A stretch of DNA of 64,000 bases from Cenococcum geophilum 1.58. Taxonomy: Eukaryota; Ascomycota; Dothideomycetes; Gloniales; Gloniaceae. The first letter of the stretch is position 1; each line of letters starts with the position of its first letter. The stretch covers positions 2,629,645 to 2,693,644 of the forward strand of contig KV748190.1 of NCBI GenBank assembly GCA_001692895.1, written 5' to 3'. This document shows, piece by piece, positions 21,579-34,134 of this stretch. Both the position numbers and the translations under genes were made by a program. Under the pieces are notes generated by a model. That model was not told where the DNA came from, did not search any database, and saw nothing but the letters and a program-made list of their open reading frames with translations.

Positions 21579-23503
21579 TGGGCTACTATAATATAGACAA
21601 CGTCCCGCTAACAAACCCTCGCGAAGCGCTCGCCTGCCTCCTTAACACCTCCTATACTAATATCTCCTAGGCGATTAGAAACGGTCCTAAATACCTAAAG
21701 GACCTTAATATGGCAGGAACCTTTTAGCAACTCTCTATATATATAGCCTTTTTAACTAGTATTAAAAGCGGCCTTTAAGCCGTTTATAGCGAAGGCTAAG
21801 CTATAAAGTCCTAACTTAAAAAAGCTTAATATAGAATTAACTCCCTTAAGATACTTAAACTATATATTAAATAATATAAATAGCAAGCCTTTATATATAC
21901 CAAGACTATACAAAACCTAAGCTCTTAGATCACTATATTTACTAAGACTATTACCAACAAGAACCCTATTACTAGCTCCCCTTATTTAACTAAGTCCTAT
22001 AGAAAAAAGCGTAAAGCAAAAGATCTAACCCTATTTAATGGCAAGGGATTACCAATTAAAAAGTAAGAAAAATTTAAAATATAGGAAATAAAAATCTAAG
22101 GTATTTTCTGGAGGGATATAAAGTGCTTTAAGACCCTAATAGACGAAATCCTTTATATATTAGATATGCTAATAAATAAGGCTTATAACTATATTAAATA
22201 TAGCCTTAATACGCTACGCATATACCCGAATAACCTAAGTAAATAGACCTTTTCTAACCAAGAGTCTATGTTTATATATATAAGAGGACACTATAAGACC
22301 ATAGATATAACCTAAGTGGCTAAAAATAAGTTAGATACCTTAAGCTAAGGTAAGCGTAACTACTAGTCCTAAAAAGTAAAGCTTAATAAGTTAATAATTA
22401 AAGCAAATAAGACCGAGGAATAAAAAGTGGATTTACTTAAAAAAAATATTTCCTCTAAAATAAAGGACCTGGCCCTTACCCTTAGCTATAAGATTAGCGA
22501 TGCTAACTATAAAGGCTAGAGTAAGCAGATAGATGTGTTCGCTTATAACCTATAGAACTATACCTACTATATTAAGTTAAATACCGCTAAGCTAAGTGCC
22601 GCTAGCGGCTATTAACCTATATTACTATAGAATGACCTAATAAACCTAGACGCCGTTAAGTTTAGTAGCGGTAGTAATAGCCTCCCTAATAATATCTAAA
22701 GACATTATATAAATAATAGACTCTATATAGCGTGTGGTTAACCTAGCTACTAAAAAGATACTTATAACCCCTAGTAAAATCTAAATCCCCTTTTAATGCT
22801 ACCGCGCTAACCCCCCTAGCTATAGCGGATTCTTTAATAGAGGGGATAGTAATTAAGGCGGTAACCGTAGACGAGAATATGGGTTCGGATACAGAAACCC
22901 ACCCCTATAATTCCCTTCCCTAACGCAGCCCTAGCTAATAGTCCTATACGCGAATTACGGATAAGTACTTTATGTTACTACCAACTATAAAACTGGCTAT
23001 ATTATCGGCGAAGTACCCCCTAGTATATATACACTATTAGAGACTAACACGTTAGGATATACTAGCTAAGACTATAGCTATTAGCTAAGCCCTATAACGC
23101 AGCCATTAAAAGGCCAACCCTTAGACTAAGTCGCCTTTAAGGGTTAAAACTATACGGGGAGGAGGATAAAAGGATTAGATCTATGCTACTAGATTAGTTA
23201 AACCTTATTCTAAACTAGCTACTATTTAATCTTAAAATAGTAAATAATAATAGAAATTCCATCCTTATTTAGACTTACCTCTCTTTACTATATAACCTAC
23301 TCCTAGAAGTTCTTATTAAAACAGTAAGCCTTATTAATAGTAGTAGTATAGCACTAGTGTTTATAGACGAAGACTCGCTTATAAAGAAGTATAATATTAT
23401 AATAAAAAGACTTCTAGTCCTAAAACTACTCCGCCTTACTAATGGACTTTAATCTAGCTTTATTACCTATTACTTTATAGTAAAAATAATAATTGGCCAC
23501 TAT
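21579..23503 (+). pseudogene. gag and start of protease of Gypsy element D, RIP-inactivated
   Basis: A plus-strand frame from an ATG at about 21579 ('MGYYNIDNVPLTNPREALAC') runs through a basic, lysine-rich central region and a degraded Cys/His region near 22730-22780. The protease N-terminal half follows near 23300-23500; its active-site Asp-Ser-Gly equivalent reads Asn-Ser-Ser near 23325 ('SLINSSSIALVFIDE'). It ends where copy B begins ('IIIGHYY'). Stops are TAG/TAA. Confidence 0.65.
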
Positions 23504-23769
23504 TATTAGGAAATTTTTTTTTGGGCACGTTGTTGCAAACGAAAATCGGGGTCTGTAAAACCTGCGTAAGTCGCAAATTTGGCAATTTGCGGCGATTTGC
23601 AGCAATTTGCTATAAATATATAGGCTACCTATGCACGCGCCTGCCTTATCTATGTGTTTGTAGCAAATTGCTACAAATTGCTATAAATTACTAAAATTGC
23701 GACTTACGCAGGTTTTGCAGACCCCAATTTTCGCTTATAATAATATGCCTAAAAAAAAATTTCCTAATA
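23504..23769. repeat. Internal 266-bp MITE-like unit with about 75-bp inverted arms
   Basis: The left arm (AGGAAAT9GGGC...GAAAATCGGGGTCTGTAAAACC...GTAAGTCGCAA) is matched in inverse by 23690-23769 (TTGCGACTTACGCAGG, TTTTGCAGACCCC, then A9TTTCCTAATA). On its own this would be a complete short inverted-repeat element forming the left end of copy B. Confidence 0.75.
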
Positions 23770-24725
23770 TAGAGGCTCTGTATAAGGCTCTATATAAAGC
23801 TCTATATAAGGCTTTATATAAAGCTCTGTACGAAGCTCTACACAAAGCTCTATATAAAGCTTTACACGAAGCTCTACACAAAGCTCTATATAAAGCTTTA
23901 CACGAGGCTTTACACAAGGCTCTACACAAAACTCTGCGTATAGAGGCTCTGCATAAGGCTCTATATAAAGTTCTACACGAATTCGTGCACGAAGCTTTGC
24001 ACGAAGCTCTATACGAAGCTCTATACGAAGCTCTATACAAAGCTCTATATAAAGCTTTATATAAAGCTCTATATAAAGCTTTATACAAAGCTCTATATAA
24101 AGCTTTATACAAANCTCTATACAAAGCTCTATACAAAGCTCTATATAAAGCTTTATACAAGGCTTTATACGAAGCTCTACACAAAGCTCTATACGAAGCT
24201 TTGCACAATACTCTATATAAAGCTTTGCACGATGCTCTATACGAAGCTTTGTGTATAGAGGCTTTACATAAAGCTCTACACGAAGCTCTATATAAAGCTT
24301 TATACAAAGCTTTATATAAGGCTCTATATAAGGCTCTATATAAAGCTCTATATAAGGCTTTATATAAAGCTCTATACGAAGCTCTATATAAAGCTCTATA
24401 CAAAGCTCTATATAAAGCTCTATATAAAGCTTTATATAAAGCTCTACACAAAGCTCTATATGAAGCTCTATATAAAGCTCTACATATAGAGGCTCTATAT
24501 AAAGCTCTATATAAAGCTTTGCATAAAGCTCTATATAAAGCTCTATATAAAGCTCTATATAAAGCTCTATAAAGCTCTACACAAAGCTCTATATATAGAG
24601 GCTCTATATAAGGCTCTGCGCGAAGCTCTATATAAGGCTCTGCGCAAAGCTTTACATAAGGCTCTACGCGAAGCTCTATATATAGAGGCTTTATACAAAG
24701 CTCTATATAAAGCCTTTATATATAT
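23770..24725. repeat. 12-bp minisatellite, copy B (GCTCTATATAAA)
   Basis: About 78 copies of GCTCTATATAAA/GCTCTACACGAA variants with sporadic ATAGAG interruptions, ending in TATATATGCGCGCG near 24730. It is the RIP-shifted form of the copy A unit (TGCACG to TATATA). The apparent 291-codon frame across it is a by-product of the period. Confidence 0.9.
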
Positions 24726-24889
24726 GCGCGCGACACACTACTATTAGGTCCCCGCTATATTCCCAATAGCCTCTATACATACCTCTGCCAAGTATACCCC
24801 CTATATATACCTAGGTAGCTATCTTATTTTTTACCCTTCCTTATATCCTCCCTACCTAGGAAGACACTAGAACAACAGCTAGCAGATAA

Positions 24890-25262
24890 CCGTCGCCAGA
24901 GTTAGACAACCGTTGCTAGAGCTAGACGACCGTTAGAGCCAGACGACCGTTATTAGAGCTAGATAACTGTCGCCAGAGCCAGATAACCGTCGCCAGAGCT
25001 AGACGACCGTTGCCGGAGCTAGATAACCGTCGCCAGAGCTAGACGACCGTCGTTAGAGCTAGACAACCGTTATTAGAGCTAGACGGCCGTCGCCGGAGCC
25101 AGATAACTGTTGCTAGAGCTAGACAACCGTCAAAGCTAGATGACCGTCGTTAGAGCTAGACGACCGTCGCCGGAGCCAGATAACCGTCGCTAGAGCTAGA
25201 CGACCGTCAGAGCTAGACGACCGTCGTTATCGCCATACGACCGTCGCCAGAGCCACACGACA
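24890..25262. repeat. 20-bp minisatellite (AGAGCTAGACGACCGTCGCC), only in copy B
   Basis: About 17 copies with internal 6-7-bp deletions (missing the TCGCC or GTTAT part). Copy A has a single unit at the homologous place (about 17410-17455), so the array expanded in B or contracted in A. GC-rich compared with its surroundings. Confidence 0.85.
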
Positions 25263-25324
25263 ACCGTTTAAACGACCAGCCAGCGAATACTATAAACGAT
25301 TTAATTGATCAATCGAATTAAGGT

Positions 25325-25470
25325 GATATAGACAGGTAGGTATAGACAGGTAGGCACAAATAGGTAGGTATAGGCAGGTAGGTATAGACAGATAGACAGG
25401 TAGATAGGTAGGTAGGTAGGTAGGTAGGTAGGTAGGCAGGCAGGCAGGCAGGCAGGTAGATAGGTAGATA
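25325..25470. repeat. GGTA/GGCA-type microsatellite, copy B
   Basis: Tetranucleotide tract corresponding to 17700-17960 of copy A, about half as long. Confidence 0.85.
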
Positions 25471-25954
25471 ATTTAGAGCCTCCATAAGAGGCTTCCCCTT
25501 AACGCCTAAAGTAGATAGCTCTACATTTTATATAGTTATAATATAAATATATTTAAAAGTATANTANAGAAATCTATNGAAATATNTNATAATTTGGTTA
25601 TTATATAATATAATTATAATTTATATAGTTACAATTTATACAGTTTTTACAATTTGTATAATTCGTACAATTTATACAATTTGTATAATTTATACAGTTT
25701 TTACAATTTGTACAATTTATACAGTTTGCGCACTATTTATTTATAGGGTAGCATTTTGCCGTAATTTACTATTAGGTGCTGTAAATTTGTTATAAAACGC
25801 GCAAATTACTATTAGGGTGCTGCAAACTTGTTATAAAACGTGCGTTTTACGCAAATTGCTATCAACTATATCCACCTACCGCAACCGTACGGTTTGTGGC
25901 AATTTGCCGCAAACCGCAACAACGAGCCCCAAAAAAAATTTCCTGATGATATAG

Positions 25955-28900
25955 AATTTATGCTTTTCTATATTATAAAGTTATTACCCTTAATACTAGT
26001 AATTCTTAAAATACCCTAGCTTAAAAAGCATAACCTAAGCATAAACTTCCCCGTTTTAGGGCTTAAGTTTAACTCTAATTACTATACTTATAACTATCTC
26101 CTATAGTATATCCCTAATTATAACCGAGTAGTACTATACGGACGTATTATACGGCTAATGCTTAAATACCGTTAGCTAATAGTAGAAGAGGTACCTAATA
26201 CTGGTAAGCTAATATATATAGTAAACAAAATAGAGATTCTAGAAGACCGGACTACTACCCTACCCCTAAGAAATACCGCCCCGCCCCTAAGAATATAAAT
26301 ACCGCTAGAACTATAAGTCCCCCGTATATACCCGCTTAACTTAAGCTAGTTAATAAAATACCTAACTCTAAGTTATTTACTATACGTATATATAACCGCG
26401 CGTATAATAGCTAAAGGTGTTATAGCTAAGACTAAAACCAGAGTAATTAAGACCTCCCCTCTATAACGCCCAACCTTATATCTATCTCCCGCGCATACCG
26501 TATAGAGCCGCCGCCGCGTTTCCGCCCCCTAGGGCCGACTAAGCCGTGCTAGCCTAGCCGTAGCACTAAAGAACTAAACACGCCCTAAACTGGACAATAT
26601 TAGATACACTTATGCCGTTAATTTTACCTAGTTCTATAAATAAAAAGGCGTAAAGGTAATAAGGATTTATATAGCGGAGCTAGTAAAACTAGTTAAATAA
26701 GAAGAATACTAATAGCTGCTTAAAGAGCTGCCTATAGGCCTAATAGAAGTACTAAACCTATTAGAAAAGTCTTTCCGCCGGCTAGTAGAGGGCAACTATA
26801 TAATAGAAGAAGCCCGTAAAGCGCTACCCCCTTATTTTTATAATTTCCTTAAGATAAACCTAAAAACTAAGCCTAAGTCTCTACGCTAGAAGATAGTTAA
26901 CACTAATATTAAAAAATTCCTAAAAGGTAAACTAGGATTAACCTATAAAGACATTTTATAACGCTTACTAAAGGAGTTCCGTAAATATATTAAGCACTTT
27001 CTCCCTAAAAACGTAGATAAGCCACCCCCTTACTAACTATAGGACTATAAAATTAAGATTATCTCCGGAAACTAGGCCCCGTACTATAAAAATAGACCAC
27101 TCTTACCTGCTAAACTTAGGTGTATAAAAAAGTAGATTAATAAGATGCTAGATAAGGGTTTTATCTATAAATTAACTTTACTAGCTGCCGTACTACTCCT
27201 CCTCGCTACTAAGCCTGGTGGCGGTGTATAAATCTACTATAACTACTAAGGCCTAAATATAGTTACTATTAAGAATCGGTACCTACTACTACTAATCTGT
27301 AAGATACTTAACGCACTTTATAGTGCCAAGTACTTTACTAAACTTAATATAATTGCTACGTTTAACTAAATCCGGATTATAGAGGGCCATAAGTGGCTTA
27401 TAGCATTTATTACCCAGTTCGGACTCTATAAGATACTAGTTATACTATTCGGCCTTTATAACGCACCCGCTACGTTCTAGAACTATATTAATTATATCTT
27501 ATATAACGCCCTTAATAACTACTATACTGCCTACCTTAATAACGTCCTTGTTTTTTCTAAAACATGTACTAAGTATACTAAGTATATAAATAAAGTTATC
27601 CGAAGACTTAGCAATGCTAGACTTTAGATTAATATTAATAAGTTTAAGTTTTACTCTACTAAAACAAAATACCTCGGCTTAATTATCTTAACTAATAGTA
27701 TAACTATGGACCCTAAAAAGGTATAGGCCTTATAGGAATAGAAGGACCCAATATTAATTAAAGAACTATAATAATTTCTTAGCTTCGCGAACTTCTACTA
27801 ATAATTTATCTAAGGCTACTCTACCGTCGCTATACCTATAATAAAACTTCTAAAAAAGGATATTAGATGGCTATAGGGACTAAAGTAAGCTAAATTATTT
27901 AAGGCCCTTAAGGGAGCCTTTACCTTAGCACTAGTACTAGCATACTATAACTACATAAAGAAGACAGTAGCAGAGATAGATGTATTAAATTGGGTTTCTA
28001 GTAGAGTTCTTTCCCAGTATAATAATAACGGTAAATTAAAACCGGTTGCATTCTTCTCTATAAAGTACTTTACGCTAGAGTATAACTATAAGATCTATAA
28101 TAAAGAACTCTTAGCTATTATTAAGGCTTTAGAGGAATAGCGTCCTAAGCTATAAGGGACTAAGGAGCNNTTTAAAATTATTACCGACNATAAGAACCTA
28201 TAGACGTTTATAACTACTAAGNAGCTAAANTANNACTAAGTCTANTAGGTAGAGTTCCTTTTATAGTTTAACTTTATAATTATATATAAACCTAGTAGCA
28301 AAGCCACGCTCCCTAACGCCCTAAGCTGGCTACTAGAAATAAGGCCTAAGGATACTAATAATAAACACCTCCGCTACTAAGCCCAAGTCATTATACCGCC
28401 CTAGAAAATTAACCCTATAATCTTAGAAGAATTGCTATATAAGTTTTATAACTCTAATAATATAGAGTTTATAGCCGCTCTAGACCCTAAAATAGCCGAA
28501 AAGTTATTAAATAAGTTAATTTGGTTAGGATACTAGGAGAATAAACTTATAAGAGATATAGTAGCGGCCCTACGTAATTAGAAAGCTCGCCGTTAGCTAA
28601 AGAAGATTAGGAAATTACTCTATTATAATAAATTAGAATGTAGTATTGTTAATAAACAGATCTACTTCCGCTAACATCTCTTCGTCCTTAACGCCCTAGA
28701 CCTCTACCTAGAAGTTATCTATTACTCTTATAATAGCGGCCCCGCTAGTTACCCTAGCTAGGTTAAAACCCTTAACCTCTTAAACTAAATATACTGGTGG
28801 CTAGGAATCTCCCAATTTATAGCTACCTTTATTAAAGACTATGCCCTATACTTTTATACTAAGACCCCCTATTCTACCTCGCCTGGTTTCCTAAAGCTAC

Positions 28901-30060
28901 TAAAACTACCCGCTTACCTATAGACCAATATTTCGATTAACTATATTATAACGCTGCCGGTATACTAACGCCACGGTAAGGCATATAAATATATCCTTAT
29001 TATTATAGACCGCCTAACTAAAATATAACACCTTATTTTAGTAACAGGACTCTTAATAAAAGAGCTAGTTAATAGCTTTGTTAATAACGTATATAAGCTC
29101 TATAGTACACTAAGTATAATTATCTTCGATTACGGTATATAATTCGTTAGCAACTTTTAGCAACGACTAAGTAAACGCCTTAAGACAACCTTAAGACTAA
29201 GCTTAGCCTAGTACCTAGAAACAGACGGCTAAACTAAAATTACTAACGCTGCCATAAATAAGTACCTTTATGCTTTTGTTAGCTTTATATAGGACAACTA
29301 GGTTAACTACCTACCGCTTACTAAGTTTACTATAAATAACTAAGTTAATAAAAGTATAGGTATCTCCCCGTTTTTTGCAAACTATAGCTTTAACCCTTAC
29401 CTTGGAATTAAGCCTGCTAGCCCTTACCTACTAACACTATTAGTATAAGTAAAGAAGGAGTTCTTCCGCGTAGACTTTATGGCCAACCGCTTTAAGCGGA
29501 TATTAATATAGCTTAAGGCCCTAGCCCGGATTTTATAGTAACGCTATAAAGACAATACTAATACCTATAGGGATAAGAGCGCGTTATTCTACGAAGGTGA
29601 TATAGTTATAGTTAGCTTAGAAAATATAAAGATAAATAAACCTAAGAAGAAATAGGACGATAAATAGGACGGCCTATACCCTATACTTGCAGTATATTAA
29701 GGGGCAGTTATAGTAGACCTCCTGGACTATATCTAAGTAAATAAATCTTTCTATATATTTAAGGTCCGCCTTTAGGCTGCTAAAGAGATCTCTGGCTAAG
29801 CAAATATTAATACTATAGAGCGCCGTAATATATAAGGATAAGTAGTAGAGAGAGATAATAACGGTAATATAGAAGATAAATAGGAGTTTAAGAAAATCCT
29901 TAATGTATATAACGAAGACCCCTAAGGCCTAACTTATAAGATTAAATAGAAATATTATAAGGACATAACCTAGCAGCTAAAAGAAGACCTAAAGGGTTGC
30001 GAATAGGCTATATAGCGCTTTTATAAGTAATACCCTAAGAAGCTAGGACCCCTAGACTAG
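25955..30060 (+). pseudogene. pol of Gypsy element D, RIP-inactivated
   Basis: After the copy B insertion the protease C-terminal half resumes ('LLPLILVILKIP' near 25980). Reverse transcriptase covers about 27060-27690, where the catalytic YLDD reads Tyr-Leu-Asn-Asn (near 27531) through G->A changes. RNase H is at about 27950-28250 (with N calls), then an integrase HHCC region near 28640 and the DDE core from about 28920 ('DGQTK'-like block near 29225), with a basic C-terminal domain to about 29800. Order and spacing are Gypsy-like; a clear chromodomain was not seen. Dozens of TAG/TAA stops. Confidence 0.78.
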
Positions 30061-30416
30061 GTATAAGATAAGGAAAAGTTATGCTAAGGTTGTAGCCAAC
30101 TACCGTGTTAAAATTTGTGGTGGTTAAAATATTATAGAACTTTAACCGGCGGTTAAAGTTGTCTAATTAGCCAGATTTTTACTAAGAAACACCACACGGA
30201 TTAATTTAGGTAGCGGTGTGGAGTTCTGCCGACCTTATTTACTAAACTAACTAATTAGGATTTTCTATACCCGGTACAGAAAATCGCCATTAGCTTGGTT
30301 AAGGGCGGTAAGCGGAACTAATATCTTTATAGTAAAAAACAGGCGACCCCAAACACTGCCTATTTTAGAGTTATCTATTTAGTTTAGNGACNAAACNATT
30401 TANGGGAGAGNAGTAC

Positions 30417-30603
30417 TNTTACNGCACTAACCTAACGNATACTNNTTNATACTNTCTTNTACTNTTTCCTACTATTAGCTAGCCCACTACTAGTACCTTA
30501 GCGGCCGGCCCTACTATTTATATACAATACCCCCTTTCTACCTTCTTCTCCTCTTTATACCATAACGTAGTTATTTAGTCTACTTTATTGCAGTACTGTG
30601 ACA
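30417..30603 (+). repeat. 3' LTR of Gypsy element D
   Basis: 187 bp; aligns end to end with 21171-21357 and contains about ten N calls in its first 60 bp. Ends ACTGTGACA. Confidence 0.88.
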
Positions 30604-31186
30604 GTGGATGAGTAATAGACTAGAGACTAGTCGTTTCTTAAGCTTATTAAAAGCCTACCTATATACGGTATTAAAGTAGAAGGGCTGGTCCTTTATAGTA
30701 AGGCGGCTAATATTAACGACTTAGTTAATTAAGGCACAAGTACGGCAAGAGGGGCGCGTAAGCCTATACAATTGGATTGTCTATAAACGAGGATTAAAAG
30801 CTAGAGAAAGGAAAGAAGAAAAAGAGTAGCGCCAGCCTAAGTAAGGTTCTTTTATATAGTCCTCTAGTTACGTAACCGCAAAGTTTTACTAAGTTCTACT
30901 AACCAAGTTCGGCTATTTTCTGCCAGTGCTATAACACTAAAGAGCTAAATAATTCTACTATAGTTCTTAATAAAGCGTTAATAGAAGTTACAGAAACCTA
31001 AGAATAACTATACCCCCTTTATGGTCCTTAGGGGTACCTACTAGTTAATTACAGCCGTTCTTTCTAGGTTTGTTTTAATTCCGTCTATACTAATAATAAA
31101 CCCTAGGTACTTTATATACTTAATACTAAATTCTAATTTCCTAATATTGGCCTAGAGATTAGCTTTATAGAGCTATTAGAGAACCT
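30604..31186 (-). pseudogene. Gypsy element E fragment: RT thumb region
   Basis: On the minus strand from about 31180: 'IKYLGFIIS.DGI', then 'VQLFLGFCNFY.RFI'-type sequence, characteristic of the Gypsy RT/connection region. It is continuous with the RNase H part at 20725-21170 once Gypsy D and one GTGGA are removed. The right edge at about 31186 abuts a LINE fragment. Truncated on both sides. Confidence 0.65.
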
Positions 31187-31560
31187 TATATATAGAAGTA
31201 ACAGCTATATAGAGAGCAACTAAGGAGTAAGGGCCCCCTAAAGGGGTACTTTACCTAAGCTAATAAGCTAAAAAGCCCTTTACCTATAAGTAGTAGAGAG
31301 AGAATAGAAAATAGAAAAGCTATTATAATACTAAATAAAGACCTAGCGCTATATTAATAGAGTATTACTATGATAATAGAGGCTAGGGGGCCACTAGTAT
31401 AAGTAAAGATCCACTATATATATTATAAGATAAGTAAATACTAAATAAAAACAACGCTAGAAGAAGGCGGCAAAAGCGTAAAGAGTAACTATATAGTATA
31501 CCCTATAGTTAATACTAACTCTCCCCTTATATAAAGGATAGATAAAGGTCTTAAAACTAA
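31187..31560 (+). repeat. LINE fragment, C-terminal coding region
   Basis: Closely matches 43415-43806 of the LINE downstream: TATATATAGAAGTAACAGCT, then GGGxCCCCTAAAGGGGTACT and further shared blocks to CTCCCCTTA. No RT core here; both ends are truncated. Confidence 0.65.
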
Positions 31561-33440
31561 ATATATAGCTAGTAAGCATCTATATCCTAAATACTATACT
31601 ATACTATATATGCGGATAGCCTATATAGTCTATACGCTATATAATACTCTTCTATAACTACTATATATTAAAAGATTAACTATTTACTAGGGTAAGTATA
31701 AATAATATTACCTAAATACTTTTTATAAGTAGGGGACTATATATAACAGTATAATGGCTTATAGGTTAAGAAGTCCTTTAGTAGTTTTAAATAGTATATA
31801 AGATCTAATAGGAGGACATAGGAGAATATACCTCCTTTTAGCCCCTTAGGGACTAGACACCCTTACTACGCTAAAGGCGGTATATAAGCGAATTACTAAA
31901 CCCTCTTACTACCTCCTAAACCTTCTAAGATACCTTAAAAGTATAGTATAAAAGGTAGATATACTATAAAGGTAAATGGGCTAGGCAAAGGCGGAGCATA
32001 TAAGATTAGCTAAAAGATTATACCTAGGTTTTTCCTTTATTAGAGATTTTTCCTATAAATAGAAGGTAGAAGCCTATATAGACCTAAAAAAGGGACTAAA
32101 CCGGGCAATAAATAGAACAAATAATAATAATAATAAATATACTATAGATAAGATAACGGAGAAGACCCTATAAATTAAAACTATAAGGTTAAATATAGGC
32201 ATTAAGAACGGGAACGTTTCGCTATTATAATAGGATCCTAAAATTTTATAAGAGGAAGCTTATAAGGATCTATATAAGAACCGTTAGGGATACTATCTAA
32301 AGAGGACGCTATTGAAGAATAAGTAGTAGCTTTATAAAAAGAGGCCCTAAGGATAAAAAAAGAGTATTTAGTTTAGCACCGGGAATATATAATAGAGTTA
32401 ATAATATAAATAGAAGTAAAAAGATATCCTATAAAGAATTAGAAAATTTAAGAAAATTTAAAGTACCTATAGGAGTACTACTCGTTTATTATATATGGGG
32501 ATTATAATAATGCATTACTTTTATATAGACTATTATTAAAGCTTAGAATAAAGATGTCCCTAAAGTATAAAGTTAATTCCTAATACTAGGGCATCCTAAA
32601 AGCACTAGAAAGGCATTATATAAAGCTATTTTATAAGAAGAGAGAAAGAATAAGATAATAACTTAAATACTACTAGTAGTAATAGGAGCCTCCTCCTCTA
32701 TCTTAACGTTATTATTAGTAGTATTATTAGTACTCTTATCTTTATAAGTATTAGCGCTCCCGCTAATTATTTTTTAGAGCGGTAGAAACTAGATAAACTA
32801 GTATAGGTAGGGAACTAGTAAGGAGAACGTTTATCTTTACTTTCGTTACTATTTTTAGTATTATCTCTAGGTTCTAAATTAGTATCTAGGTAAGAATTAG
32901 AAAGCTATTAGCTAGAGATTAATATAGTTTCTAAATATATTACTAAAGAGACTTACCTAGCTAAAAAGGCCCGCGTAAAAGTGCGGATATTATTGTTTAT
33001 AAGGGTAAGCTACTTAGAGATACGTTCCTAGACACTATATATCCGAGACTATTATATTTCTATAGTAGTAGAAACCCTTATTAAATTAGAAACACTATAA
33101 GTAAGGGAAGACACCTTCTATTCTTTTTTTTTACTATTTTAATATAGATGGAAATCCCTAATAGCGCGCTAAAGCTTATAAGTCTTATATGTATAAATAG
33201 CGGGGATCTAATATAGTTAGTTAGCGAAATTTAGAATAGGATAGAATGGAAAATACTAAAATATAAGTCTTCTTTTATTAGCAATAATAGAAATACTTAG
33301 ATTTATTTTTATTAAAGCAACGTATCTTATAGGTATAGGCCGGGTTTAATATAAGCGCGTAAACGCAATAATGGTAGTAGTTTAGAGAAATTACTATAGG
33401 AGTAATAGAGGTAGTTTAGGGCGCTATTAAAGGAGGGATA
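31561..33440. other. Unassigned, heavily RIP-mutated region
   Basis: The plus-strand translation gives semi-coherent stretches ('RRIYLLLAP', 'KQKVEAYIDLKKGLNRAINRT' near 32070, and a longer one from about 32980) broken by RIP-type stops. I do not recognise a domain. It could be a gag or 3' coding part of the LTR element whose possible LTR follows at 33440. Confidence 0.35.
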
Positions 33441-33830
33441 ATACTGCCGCTAGTTTAGGGACGCGTAGCACAACTTGTAACGGGACTAGTCCAGTTATAG
33501 TAGGAATGTCTCGGTGAAACACTCGACAGACAAATTCCGACGCTTTGACTAAATTCTGCCGAATTCTGCTAGCTTGATCGACTTCTGCCAAGTTCTGTTA
33601 AGATTAATCAAATTCTACCAAAGTCCGTCAAAGACCGTGTACGCATATACGCACGTATCGACCACCAAGACCCCTAACTATTTAATTATAAGATTCTCTT
33701 GTTATTACTTTCTCTTCTTTACGCAACGTCTTGTTCTCTATAAGAGCTATACCCTTAAATTTAGATAGAATATATTTTATTCCTTTAAATCTGCTCTAAA
33801 GCCTCTCTGTACCTATATATAACTATAAGC
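33440..33830. repeat. Lightly mutated island, possible solo LTR, with TTCTGCC-type short repeats
   Basis: Compared with both sides this stretch keeps CpA and TpG. 33520-33630 has repeated units around TTCTGCC(A/G)A and CAAA.TC. A purine-rich AAAGGAGGGATAATA at about 33429-33443, like a polypurine tract, lies just before it and would suit an LTR start. No second copy in the window, so the LTR call is weak. The short open frame at 33574-33768 has no recognisable content. Confidence 0.35.
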
Positions 33831-34134
33831 TATTATAAGTAAGTACTATAGGATATTAGTATTATTAGACGAAATAAAATAGGGATCCTATTACTTATAA
33901 ATACATTATAAGAAGAAAATTAAGTAGTATTAAAAGAATAGCTAGAGATATAGAAGCTAAAAGCTAAAGTATAATAAAAAACGGCCTACTAAAAAGCAAG
34001 AGGAATAGTATTATTAATAGAAGGATACGTAAGAGACAACGGCTTATAAATAGGAAGAAATCTAAATAAAGACGTTATTATTAGAACCTATTTTAGGTAA
34101 ATAGGGATAGTAATTAATTAACGCGTTATACTAG

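Larger units (their letters stand above)
23504..25948. mobile_element. Foldback-like, minisatellite-rich TIR element, copy B
   Basis: The left end TATTAGGAAA-T9-GGGCACGTTGTTGC and right end (reverse complement) CATCAGGAAA-T8-GGGGCTCGTTGTTGC pair over about 30 bp. Same order as copy A: left arm, inverted copy of the left arm (23690-23769), 12-bp minisatellite, conserved CCCCGCTATATTCCCAATAG block, extra 20-bp minisatellite, GGTA microsatellite, AT-rich 10-bp periodic tract, right arm. 2,445 bp, no transposase. More RIP-mutated than copy A. It interrupts the protease region of Gypsy D. Confidence 0.78.
21171..30603 (+). mobile_element. Complete Gypsy-type LTR retrotransposon (element D)
   Basis: 187-bp LTRs at 21171-21357 and 30417-30603 (ends TGTTATAGCACTGACC...GTACTGTGACA) with perfect target duplication GTGGA (21166-21170 and 30604-30608). 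The internal region reads on the plus strand as gag, protease, RT, RNase H, integrase. It carries the 2.4-kb TIR element copy B inside the protease region; without it the element is about 7.0 kb. It is inserted in Gypsy fragment E. Clusters of N at 28169-28250 and 30388-30470. Confidence 0.92.

Noticed and set aside
23697..24572. 291-codon open frame of Ala-Leu-Tyr-Lys repeats (and its antisense partner)
   Set aside because: It is a by-product of a stop-free 12-bp minisatellite; both strands and several frames are open, and it lies inside a non-coding TIR element.
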